Assembly (NCBI GenBank): GCA_012031955.1
Contig: JAAURZ010000172.1
Location: forward strand, 1-5,937
Length of the DNA: 5,937 nucleotides
Direction of reading: 5' to 3'
DNA from: Bacteroidia bacterium
GTDB lineage: Bacteria; Bacteroidota; Bacteroidia; Cytophagales; Cyclobacteriaceae
Both the position numbers and the translations under genes were made by a program. The notes beneath the pieces are model-generated. The model did not search any database. It saw only the letters and a list, made by a program, of their open reading frames with translations, and had not been told where the DNA came from. This document shows, one piece after another, positions 1 through 5,936 of the stretch; the first letter of the stretch is position 1, and each line of letters opens with the position of its first letter.

Positions 1-2
1 GG

Positions 3-704
3 AATACCCTGAAGAACCGGTTCCACGGACCGTCCGAATCTTCGCAAAGGCATGGCTTTCATTTCAATCCCAATACTGCAACGCCCGAATCGCTTGCGCT
101 GCTCGGTTTTGAGAAGGGTGTTGTGCGCCGCATAGAACGATACAGGCAGAAAGGCGGCGTGTTCAAAACAAAAGATGATCTTGGTAAAATCTATGGAATG
201 GACTCTTCGTTTTTCCAGGGAATAAAAAAGTATATTCAGATACCCGTTGAGGTACAGAAAGATAAAAACGTACAACACCGGCAAACCAACCTTACGCGTT
301 TCGATATGAATACGGCCGACACAACTGCATTTATCCGGATCAATGGAATCGGGCCGGTGCTCGCCAGGCGCATCGTCAAGTACCGCGACAAGCTGGGCGG
401 CTTCGTAAAAAGTGAACAACTGTACGAAGTGTACGGCCTCGACTCGGCAGTTGCGCGTAGCGTGTTGTCACTGGCCTTTGTGGTGGACCGGTACGAGCCG
501 GCAAAAATTAATTTGAACACCGCGACGGTGGCCGTGTTGTCCGCTCATCCCTATATTTCGGGCTCCGTGGCAAAGGCAATTGTCGCTTACCGATTTCAGC
601 ATGGCTTTTTCAGCCACATTGAAGAGCTTCGCAACGTGGTTGTGGTAACTGATGAACTTTACGACAAGATATCGCCTTACGTGAGCACCGGCGTGTCACC
701 TTAA
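3..704 (+). CDS. Helix-hairpin-helix (ComEA-like) DNA-binding protein, 5' partial
   Basis: The frame is open from the left edge to the TAA at 702-704, so the true start lies outside the window; the GTG at 123 falls inside the first repeat and is not the start. Of 233 visible residues, three copies of one unit can be read, each opening with an N-x-N-T-A-like element and followed by a helix-hairpin-helix: about residues 21-65 (FNPNTATPESL), 100-145 (FDMNTADTTAF then INGIGPVLARRIVKYR) and 169-215 (INLNTATVAVL). Only the middle copy keeps the canonical GIGxxxA hairpin. Such folds bind the DNA backbone without sequence specificity. The family resembles ComEA, and Bacteroidota homologues often carry an N-terminal membrane anchor, which would be off the edge here. 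Whether it serves DNA uptake, repair or something else cannot be told. It ends 12 bases before the helicase gene and may share its transcript. Confidence 0.88.
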   Translation, partial: NTLKNRFHGPSESSQRHGFHFNPNTATPESLALLGFEKGVVRRIERYRQKGGVFKTKDDLGKIYGMDSSFFQGIKKYIQIPVEVQKDKNVQHRQTNLTRFDMNTADTTAFIRINGIGPVLARRIVKYRDKLGGFVKSEQLYEVYGLDSAVARSVLSLAFVVDRYEPAKINLNTATVAVLSAHPYISGSVAKAIVAYRFQHGFFSHIEELRNVVVVTDELYDKISPYVSTGVSP

Positions 705-716
705 ATCATCCGGATT

Positions 717-1001
717 TTGACAAGTCAGACTAAATACATATTACAATCGTATTTGCGGAAGCTTACGAACCTTGCCGGCAACAACCGGTCGATGTTGCTG
801 TTGCGTCTTGCATCCGATCAGTTGATGGACTTGCATGAGGTAAGTTTCCTGGGTGGTGAACGATCGTTTGAAGTGATCAAAGCACTTATCGCCGGCAAAG
901 GCAGGAAAATATGCCCGGTGCTCGACAGCAGGATGGAGGCCAACAACGATGTGAGCCGCAAGCTTAAAACGCCTGCAGCGCATCGATCGCTTTATTTTTG
1001 A
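717..1001 (+). CDS. Helicase fragment 1: N-terminal DUF4011-like segment
   Basis: The first open piece of the broken helicase starts at TTG 717 and runs to a TGA at 999-1001. It is authentic only to about 968. Its residues LTNLAGNNRSMLLLRL correspond in position and pattern to the leading 'L-D-L-S-x-R-N-x-L-L' element of DUF4011 proteins, and CPVLDSRMEANNDVSRKLK follows. After the AAAA run at 966-969 the reading becomes meaningless, while frame 1 continues the family sequence from 970 to 1056. No Shine-Dalgarno sequence is visible before the TTG, which is common in Bacteroidota; coupling to the upstream stop 12 bases away is possible. It would not fold as an independent protein. Confidence 0.6.
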   Translation: MTSQTKYILQSYLRKLTNLAGNNRSMLLLRLASDQLMDLHEVSFLGGERSFEVIKALIAGKGRKICPVLDSRMEANNDVSRKLKTPAAHRSLYF

Positions 1002-1055
1002 GGAGCGCGGCTCCAACGACCTGCACGTGGGCTGGCCGATCATCCGCGGAAATTT

Positions 1056-3974
1056 TCCGATGGCACCCTGGTGCGCGCGCCGCTCTTGTTTTTTCCGGTT
1101 CGGCTCGAAGTGCAGAGCAACCATTGGTACTTGCAGCCCAGGCCCGATGCCGGCATTACCTTCAACAAGTCTTTTCTGCTGGCTTACGCGTATTACAACA
1201 AGGTTGCGCTCGACGAAAGTTTGCTGGACCTGAGCTTCGACGACCTGAGCAACGACAGTACGGTTTTTCGGACAGAGATATACCAATTGCTGAAAGACAA
1301 GATCGAGATCAATTTCAATCCCGATATTTTTCGCGATGAGCTTACGGCATTTGAATCTTTCAAGAAAGATGACTTCGACGCTGCACATAAAAACGGCGAG
1401 ATCAAGTTATATCCGGAAGCGTCGCTCGGCATCTTTCCACAGGCAAGCTCCCACCTGGTGCCCGACTATGTGCAGTTGATAGAGGAGGACACCATTCAAG
1501 ATATCGAGCAATTCTTCATGCATCGAAGCGCGAGCCACGACGGCGCCACGGCGCCGGCCGACGCTGCACCCCAGGTAATACGGGAGGAACGCGTATTTAC
1601 GCCGTTCAAGCTCGATGCGTACCAGGAGCAAGCCATTCGCGCAGTTAAGAGCGGTCACTCCATTGTCGTGCAAGGCCCGCCCGGAACTGGCAAGTCGCAG
1701 TTGGTTGCCAACCTGATGGCCGACGCGATGGCCGCCGGCAAGCGCGTGCTGCTCGTTTGCCAGAAGCGTGCCGCCCTCGATGTGGTGTACAGCAGGTTGA
1801 AGGAAATTGAATTGGGTGATTTTCTCGGCCTTGTGCATGACTTCCGCAACGACCGGCGTCAGATCTTTGATAAAATAGCAAGGCAAATCGACTTGATTGA
1901 AGACTACAAGGCCCGCAACCGGTCGATCGACAGTATTCAAACCGAGCGCCGTTTCTTCGCTGTCTGTCGCACCATCGATCAGCTTGTGGAGGAACTCGAC
2001 GAGTTCCGGCATCAGCTCTTCGACGACAAGGAGTGCGGCATCAGCGCTAAGGAATTGTATCTCACATCCGATCCATATCGCGACGCGGTAAATATCAAAC
2101 AAGAGTATCAGTACCTGACCTTCGATAAGCTGAGCGAGTTTGCCCGCAAGTTGAAGAGCTTCGCCAACTACGCGCAGATATTCGACGCAGATTCATACCC
2201 GTGGCGCGATCGCCGGTCTTTTGCGGAGCTCACCCTGCAAGACCAGAAGATCATCGTAGACGTATTGAACGAAATTCCGGCGTTCCTCGAAAATGTGAAG
2301 GCCACACTGGCTCTCCACCTGCCGTTGGAGCTGACCCTTGAAGATGCCGAGTCGCTCATAGCGCGGGAGGAAGAAATGCTGGGACTCATCACGTTGCTGC
2401 AAGACGAGACTACTTACTTGTACTTCCAGAACATGGTCGACGAACGCGATTCGGAAACCAGCATGCTGTGGCTCGCTAACACCGAACGTGTGATCCTGAA
2501 TTGTTTTAAAGGAAGCGGACCCGAACCTACATTACCATCCGACCAACTGGGCAAATTCCAGGAGGCGTTGCAGGCACGCATGACAGCCAGGCGGAGCTTC
2601 GTAAGCCGTATTCGCTGGGAGTTTTTCTCGCCCCATCGTTTTTGGGTGAAGCGTGTGCTCGTGGCCAATGGCTTTGCCTACAACAAGATCGGCCTCGGGC
2701 TGCTGGAAGAGCGCATCGACAACCGCCTCAACCTGGAGCACCATCTTACTGCCTTGCGTCAGAAACCGTGGCTCGAAAATATTCCTGTGGATAGTAGTGA
2801 AGAGAGCATCAGGATGTGGTTCGAAAAACAGAAGTTCGCCTTGCGCGCCAAGTTGATATTCGGCACGCTACGCGAGGTCAAAGACACCATCAACGCGCAC
2901 CGCATGTCTCGCGAAGAGTTTGTCGGCGTGTTAAAGATCATTCTGATCGCGCTCGAAAGCTTGCCCGAGCGCCGCAAGCGATGGCTACAGTGGCTCACCC
3001 CATACCAGGTGCGGCACCTGTCGCAAGCGCCCGACTTGCTTTCATCATTTCAAAACAGCCTCAAGCGCGACTTCGACAGTCTCTGCGAATTTGACCGCCT
3101 GAAAAACGGCCTGTCCAACAGCGAACTGTCGATACTCAACAAGCTCAACGACCATGTGGGCTCCTGGCAGTACCACTTGCTTGAACCGTTGTTTCAAAAC
3201 AGCCTGCGCCTTGCATGGATCGACCACCTTGAAACCAAGTACCCAATTCTGAGATCAGTGTCGTCGCTGAAGATGGAAGAGATGCAGTCAAGCCTGCAAC
3301 AGTTGGTAAAAGAGAAGCGGAAACTTTGCAAGCAGATACTGTTGCAACGTGCGCGTGAAACGGTTTACGACCAACTGGAATACAACCGGCTGCAAAACCG
3401 CGTTACTTACCGCGACTTGTACCACCAGGTCAGCAAGAAGAAGCGTATCTGGCCGTTGCGCCGGCTCATCCACGAATATGAAGACGAATTGTTCCGCCTC
3501 ATTCCGTGCTGGCTAGCATCGCCCGAGTCGGTTTCCGCCGTCTTTCAAATGAAAGAAACGTTCGATCTTGTGATCTTCGACGAAGCGTCGCAATGTTTTT
3601 CCGAACGCGGCATACCAGCCATGTATCGCGGCAGGCAGTTGCTCATCGCCGGCGACTCCATGCAACTGAAACCCAACGAGCTATACCAGATCCGTTGGGA
3701 GGACGACCGCGAAGATCCGGACCTTGAGCAGAATTCGTTGCTCGAACTCGGCAGCCGGTATCTTAAAACCGTGCATCTGCAGGGGCACTACCGCAGCTTG
3801 TCGCCCGAGTTGATCGACTTCAGCAACCGGTACTTCTACGGCGGCCGTCTGCGGCTGCTGCCCGACCGCGAATACCTCAACAAAACCCGTCCGGCACTGG
3901 AGTATCGCAAAGTGGAGGGCGTTTGGGAAAACCAGACCAACCGCACGGAGGCTGAGACGATCGCGAGCTCGTGA
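1056..3974 (+). CDS. Helicase fragment 2: core with Walker A, Walker B and motif III
   Basis: This main open piece is in family frame from about 1056 and ends at TGA 3972-3974; a start codon for it alone would be GTG at 1071, but that lies within a conserved strand (TLVRAPLLFFPV) and is unlikely to be used. APLLFFPVRLEV followed by NKSFLLAYAY matches the DUF4011 pattern of 'APLLLVPVEL' then an N-x-x-L element. The ATP site is QGPPGTGKSQ (bases 1671-1700). RVLLVCQKRAALDVV is motif Ia. About 630 residues, many charged and helical in character, separate it from FDLVIFDEASQ (3561-3593). LLIAGDSMQLKP and LQGHYRSLSPEL follow. The piece lacks motifs V and VI, which sit in fragment 3, so alone it could bind ATP but not act as a complete helicase. 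Confidence 0.85.
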   Translation, partial: SDGTLVRAPLLFFPVRLEVQSNHWYLQPRPDAGITFNKSFLLAYAYYNKVALDESLLDLSFDDLSNDSTVFRTEIYQLLKDKIEINFNPDIFRDELTAFESFKKDDFDAAHKNGEIKLYPEASLGIFPQASSHLVPDYVQLIEEDTIQDIEQFFMHRSASHDGATAPADAAPQVIREERVFTPFKLDAYQEQAIRAVKSGHSIVVQGPPGTGKSQLVANLMADAMAAGKRVLLVCQKRAALDVVYSRLKEIELGDFLGLVHDFRNDRRQIFDKIARQIDLIEDYKARNRSIDSIQTERRFFAVCRTIDQLVEELDEFRHQLFDDKECGISAKELYLTSDPYRDAVNIKQEYQYLTFDKLSEFARKLKSFANYAQIFDADSYPWRDRRSFAELTLQDQKIIVDVLNEIPAFLENVKATLALHLPLELTLEDAESLIAREEEMLGLITLLQDETTYLYFQNMVDERDSETSMLWLANTERVILNCFKGSGPEPTLPSDQLGKFQEALQARMTARRSFVSRIRWEFFSPHRFWVKRVLVANGFAYNKIGLGLLEERIDNRLNLEHHLTALRQKPWLENIPVDSSEESIRMWFEKQKFALRAKLIFGTLREVKDTINAHRMSREEFVGVLKIILIALESLPERRKRWLQWLTPYQVRHLSQAPDLLSSFQNSLKRDFDSLCEFDRLKNGLSNSELSILNKLNDHVGSWQYHLLEPLFQNSLRLAWIDHLETKYPILRSVSSLKMEEMQSSLQQLVKEKRKLCKQILLQRARETVYDQLEYNRLQNRVTYRDLYHQVSKKKRIWPLRRLIHEYEDELFRLIPCWLASPESVSAVFQMKETFDLVIFDEASQCFSERGIPAMYRGRQLLIAGDSMQLKPNELYQIRWEDDREDPDLEQNSLLELGSRYLKTVHLQGHYRSLSPELIDFSNRYFYGGRLRLLPDREYLNKTRPALEYRKVEGVWENQTNRTEAETIASS

Positions 3975-4786
3975 TAGACCTTATTCGCAATTCGCCAGAA
4001 AAAGACCTGGGTGTAGTCACATTCAACGCGCCGCAGCAGTTGTTGATAATGGATTGCCTGGAGGAGGCCGCGCAGTTTGTCGGGCATCACCCTGCCGCCT
4101 CCATGTTTGTGAAAAACATCGAGAACGTGCAGGGCGATGAAAAGGACATCGTCATTTTCAGTATAGGCTACGCACCCGACAAGGCAGGTAAGATGGCCAT
4201 GCAGTTTGGTTCCCTCAATGCAGCCGGCGGCGAAAACCGGTTGAATGTGGCCATTACGCGTGCGCGCGAAAAGATTGTGGTGGTGTGCAGCATCCTGCCG
4301 GAGCAACTCCGGATAGACGACATCAAAAACGAAGGGCCAAAGCTACTGCGCCAATACCTGGCCTTTGTGCGCGAGGTACATGAAAATCGTTTCGAGCAGC
4401 GTTCGCAGTCGCCGAATCGAAAAACTTCCGATTGGTACCTGAACAACCGGATTAAAACATGGGGCGATTCGCGCTTCAGAGAAATATCTTTCGAGGTAGA
4501 CACGCTGCCCTTCTGCGATGTTCCCTTCCTGGCGGAGCATGGTTACTGCGGCGCCGTGCTCACCGACGATGAGCGCTATGCCGGTGCCCTCACGGCCAAG
4601 GAAGTGCATGCCTACACACCCGAGTTGCTGGCAGAAAAGCATTGGGATTTCCGGATGATATTCAGCCGTACTTTCTGGAAGGATCGCGAAAGACTCGAGG
4701 ATATGCTACAACGATTTATAGGATCGCGTGTGTCTTCGCCCCGTTTCCATTCACAGGATACGTTACATGGGGAGACGGAGGAGTAA
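3971..4786 (+). CDS. Helicase fragment 3: RecA2 motifs V-VI and degenerate Vsr-like domain
   Basis: The last piece of the broken helicase lies in frame 2 and overlaps the end of fragment 2 by four bases. Its nominal GTG at 3971 is an internal codon (ELVIDLIR) rather than a true start. Motif V reads IENVQGDEKDIVIFSIGY and motif VI RLNVAITRAREKIVVVCS, the arginine finger region of the second RecA domain. After a linker (LLRQYLAFVREVHE) comes a C-terminal region of about 110 residues. Its order GYCGAVLTDDERYAG ... KEVHAYTPELL ... WDFRMIFSRTFWKD resembles the MTES_1575/Vsr-like restriction-endonuclease fold (pattern: A-I-E-C-D-G ... R-D-R-x-R ... G-W-x-I-x-R-I-W-S-x-x-W). The usual catalytic Glu position is Leu1282 here, so it is probably inactive and structural. 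The stop at 4784-4786 lies inside the opposing SET gene. Confidence 0.8.
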   Translation: MIDLIRNSPEKDLGVVTFNAPQQLLIMDCLEEAAQFVGHHPAASMFVKNIENVQGDEKDIVIFSIGYAPDKAGKMAMQFGSLNAAGGENRLNVAITRAREKIVVVCSILPEQLRIDDIKNEGPKLLRQYLAFVREVHENRFEQRSQSPNRKTSDWYLNNRIKTWGDSRFREISFEVDTLPFCDVPFLAEHGYCGAVLTDDERYAGALTAKEVHAYTPELLAEKHWDFRMIFSRTFWKDRERLEDMLQRFIGSRVSSPRFHSQDTLHGETEE

Positions 4787-5401
4787 CCACCGGCTGCTGA
4801 TGCGGGCTGCCGTTGCGTCCGTGATAATAGCAAAACAAGATTGAATCCATTTTTTCTCCAGCCGGGCAATCCGGCCGATCTTATCCCGTAAGGGCAAGTC
4901 CAGTATGCCCATGAGCGGCTGGTTAACCAGGTGAATTTGTTGAAACGCCGTGAGTAGTTTTTCGTCCCAAACAGGGTAGTAGCGCAGCAAGTCGTCGGGA
5001 TACACCACATTGCGCTGCGAGTCGGGCTCGGGGACCACCACAAAAGGCGCGTCAATATTCAGGTACCCATAGTCGTCGGTCAGCTCCTCGCCAGGATGAA
5101 TGTCGCGCACCGCTAGTTCAAATTCGTAGGCGGTGGTAATACAGTTACTGTTCGAACTGTGGTTCACAAACCGCGCGTTGTCCCAGCATAAAATGTAATT
5201 GCCCTCCGCATTCCGGTAGGTGTAGGTATCCAGCACTTCCTGGTAGGGCGGGTCCATTTGCCGAAGTTGCTGAGGAGTGAAGATTCGGTCGAGCTTATCC
5301 AGGGCCCACGTAATAGTACCTTTTGGAATAAACCGTTTGGCGACAACGCCGTATCCGATGGTATCATTGATAAACCGGATCTCAGTATCTGGATGGATCA
5401 T
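4763..5401 (-). CDS. SET-domain protein, probable protein-lysine methyltransferase
   Basis: The protein has 212 residues. It starts at ATG 5401-5399, directly before the conserved first strand (TEIRFINDTIGYGVVAK), and ends at TAA 4765-4763. SET hallmarks are IGYGVVAKRFIPKGT at 15-29 (the G-x-G SAM-binding turn), ARFVNHSSNSNC at 76-87 (the R-F-x-N-H-S motif that threads under the SET pseudoknot) and GEELTDDYGY at 104-113 with the catalytic Tyr111. These predict SAM-dependent methylation of a lysine in a protein; the substrate is unknown. The tail contains VYPDDLLRYYPVWDEKL, a pattern I associate with small bacterial SET proteins. The post-SET cysteine cluster is absent although Cys87 remains. 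No signal peptide is seen, so it should be cytoplasmic. It runs convergently to the helicase with a 24-base overlap, and its own promoter should lie in the AT-rich stretch to its right. Confidence 0.9.
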   Translation of the reverse strand: MIHPDTEIRFINDTIGYGVVAKRFIPKGTITWALDKLDRIFTPQQLRQMDPPYQEVLDTYTYRNAEGNYILCWDNARFVNHSSNSNCITTAYEFELAVRDIHPGEELTDDYGYLNIDAPFVVVPEPDSQRNVVYPDDLLRYYPVWDEKLLTAFQQIHLVNQPLMGILDLPLRDKIGRIARLEKKWIQSCFAIITDATAARISSRWLLLRLPM

Positions 5402-5417
5402 AAGGATGCAGATAAAG

Positions 5418-5425
5418 GAAAGTTA
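5418..5425 (-). promoter_or_regulatory. Possible -7 element of the SET gene
   Basis: Read on the minus strand, TAACTTTC matches seven of eight positions of the Bacteroidota -7 consensus TAnnTTTG. It ends 16 bases before the SET start codon, which would give a very short leader. No TTG-type -33 element is seen at the expected distance, so this is a weak candidate. Confidence 0.2.
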
Positions 5426-5438
5426 GCGGAAAGGTTTA

Positions 5439-5456
5439 TTATGTGTTTTATGTGTT
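5439..5456. repeat. Perfect tandem 9-bp repeat upstream of the SET gene
   Basis: TTATGTGTT occurs twice in immediate succession, with no mismatch. The pair lies 38-55 bases before the SET start codon, in the zone where a promoter or a regulator site would be expected. AT-rich DNA produces such repeats by slippage, so a regulatory role is only a possibility. Confidence 0.75.
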
Positions 5457-5589
5457 AATAAATTAATTTTTTACGGTCGCGCTGGTTAGCCGCTTCATCA
5501 CAGCGAGTCGGCAGCTGTACAATTATCCACGGCGACTTGAACGCGCTAACGTCACTTTGTTTTCTAAAAAAAATGCACGACACCGTCAT

Positions 5590-5623
5590 AAAAAGAGAAG
5601 GGGAGAAAAAATCTCCCCCTCTC
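5590..5623 (-). terminator. Rho-independent terminator for minus-strand transcription
   Basis: The arms 5595-5606 and 5612-5623 form a 12-bp stem around a 5-base loop. On the minus strand every position pairs, including one G-U wobble, and the hairpin is followed by TTTTT (complement of 5594-5590). On the plus strand the same position would be an A-C mismatch and no U-tract follows. The direction is therefore minus, so it ends a transcript coming from the right, either the edge gene or an unannotated RNA. It also shields the SET gene from readthrough. Confidence 0.8.
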
Positions 5624-5649
5624 ATCGGTTTAGGTTAAGGTAGTATTTT

Positions 5650-5659
5650 CAGGCGCCTG
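5650..5659. repeat. 10-bp perfect palindrome
   Basis: CAGGCGCCTG is fully self-complementary. It may be a protein-binding site, but with no spacer it cannot form a good RNA hairpin without losing central pairs. No regulator is implied by the surroundings. Confidence 0.4.
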
Positions 5660-5706
5660 GGCGGGCCGGTTGTTCAAACTTGACGTCGGTTCAATGGGGT
5701 TTGAAA

Positions 5707-5735
5707 TGTATCCGTTTTGTTTAATTACGGATACA
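5707..5735. repeat. 9-bp perfect inverted repeat with 11-base spacer
   Basis: TGTATCCGT at 5707-5715 and ACGGATACA at 5727-5735 are exact reverse complements, separated by an AT-rich spacer. The geometry (about 20 bases centre to centre) suits either a dimeric regulator site or an RNA hairpin. It lies between the edge open frame and the terminator. Confidence 0.65.
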
Positions 5736-5825
5736 AAGTGATAACATTTGGGTAAAAATTAAACCATAAGTCATTAAAAAGTTACGAAAACGATTGATTT
5801 TTGCTTATGTGGAACTCGCCCGGTT

Positions 5826-5936
5826 TCAGGGATTACCCTGGTCGCCGGCTCCCCCCTTTGTGGCCGCGAAGATCCCTTCCTCCAACCGGATGCCGGCCTT
5901 GCCCCATGCCCTGAACAGCACTTGAATGTCTGTGCC
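5826..5936 (-). CDS. Possible C-terminal end of a minus-strand gene, partial, unrecognised
   Basis: On the minus strand a frame is open from the right edge for 36 codons and stops at TGA 5828-5826. It reads GTDIQVLFRAWGKAGIRLEE and then a glycine-rich tail ending DQGNP. I do not recognise it. In favour: about three quarters of its third codon positions are G or C, the composition jumps sharply relative to the AT-rich DNA beside it, and a correctly oriented terminator lies about 200 bases downstream. Against: it is short, and another minus frame and a plus-strand frame are also open here. Confidence 0.3.
   Translation of the reverse strand, partial: GTDIQVLFRAWGKAGIRLEEGIFAATKGGAGDQGNP

Larger units (their letters stand above)
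717..4786 (+). pseudogene. DUF4011-type superfamily 1 helicase with Vsr-like C-terminus, interrupted by three frameshifts
   Basis: This is one gene of 1356 codons when three single-base indels are repaired: remove one A from 966-969, add one T to 1053-1056, add one base near 3965. Each repair restores continuous family-like sequence (for example KRLQRIDRFIFEERG, then GNFSDGTLVRAPLLFFPV, then ELVIDLIRNSPEKDLG). Domain order in repaired numbering: DUF4011-like region about 1-250, Walker A at 320-327 (K326), motif Ia about 344-355, a long insert, Walker B DEAS at 955-958, motif III GDSMQLKP 979-986, HYRS 1024-1027, motif V with QGDE 1139-1142, motif VI NVAITRAR 1177-1184, and a nuclease-like tail about 1215-1356. 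It should be an ATP-dependent nucleic-acid translocase of the DNA2/NAM7/Upf1 group in the cytoplasm. The start is taken as TTG at 717, because the frame stops at 704 and no ATG precedes the conserved N-terminus. The rest of the frame is clean, so the breaks are either very recent decay or sequencing errors; I cannot decide between them. Confidence 0.85.
5402..5825. other. Intergenic region with repeats and a terminator
   Basis: I see no convincing gene in either strand over these roughly 420 bases. The first 70 bases are AT-rich and form the upstream region of the SET gene. The middle contains a minus-strand intrinsic terminator and a 10-bp palindrome. Positions 5700-5815 are again AT-rich and carry a 9-bp inverted repeat. 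All short open frames here lack family resemblance and are interrupted by frequent stops. Confidence 0.7.

Noticed and set aside
966..1056. Programmed double frameshift (+1 then -1) as a control mechanism
   Set aside because: It would need two opposite recoding events within 90 bases plus a third at 3965 without a slippery site. Indels in homopolymers explain the first two more simply.
741..1388. Minus-strand open frame of 215 codons
   Set aside because: It lies opposite the helicase N-terminus, whose plus-strand sequence shows clear family motifs; the minus product has no recognisable domain.
1407..2102. Minus-strand open frame of 231 codons opposite Walker A
   Set aside because: The plus strand encodes the ATP-binding site here. 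Long antisense frames are expected where codons are GC-biased.
3836..4306. Minus-strand open frame of 156 codons
   Set aside because: It is antisense to motifs V and VI of the helicase and shows no domain of its own.
4612..5055. Minus-strand open frame of 147 codons overlapping the SET gene
   Set aside because: It is out of frame with the SET protein, whose motifs are conserved, and has no plausible fold.
5501..5520. ACAGC/GCTGT inverted pair
   Set aside because: The stem is only 5 bp with a 9-base loop and no U-tract, within chance expectation.
5807..5914. Plus-strand 35-codon frame starting ATG
   Set aside because: The product is rich in proline and arginine, as expected for the antisense of a GC-rich coding strand, and no promoter or family resemblance supports it.
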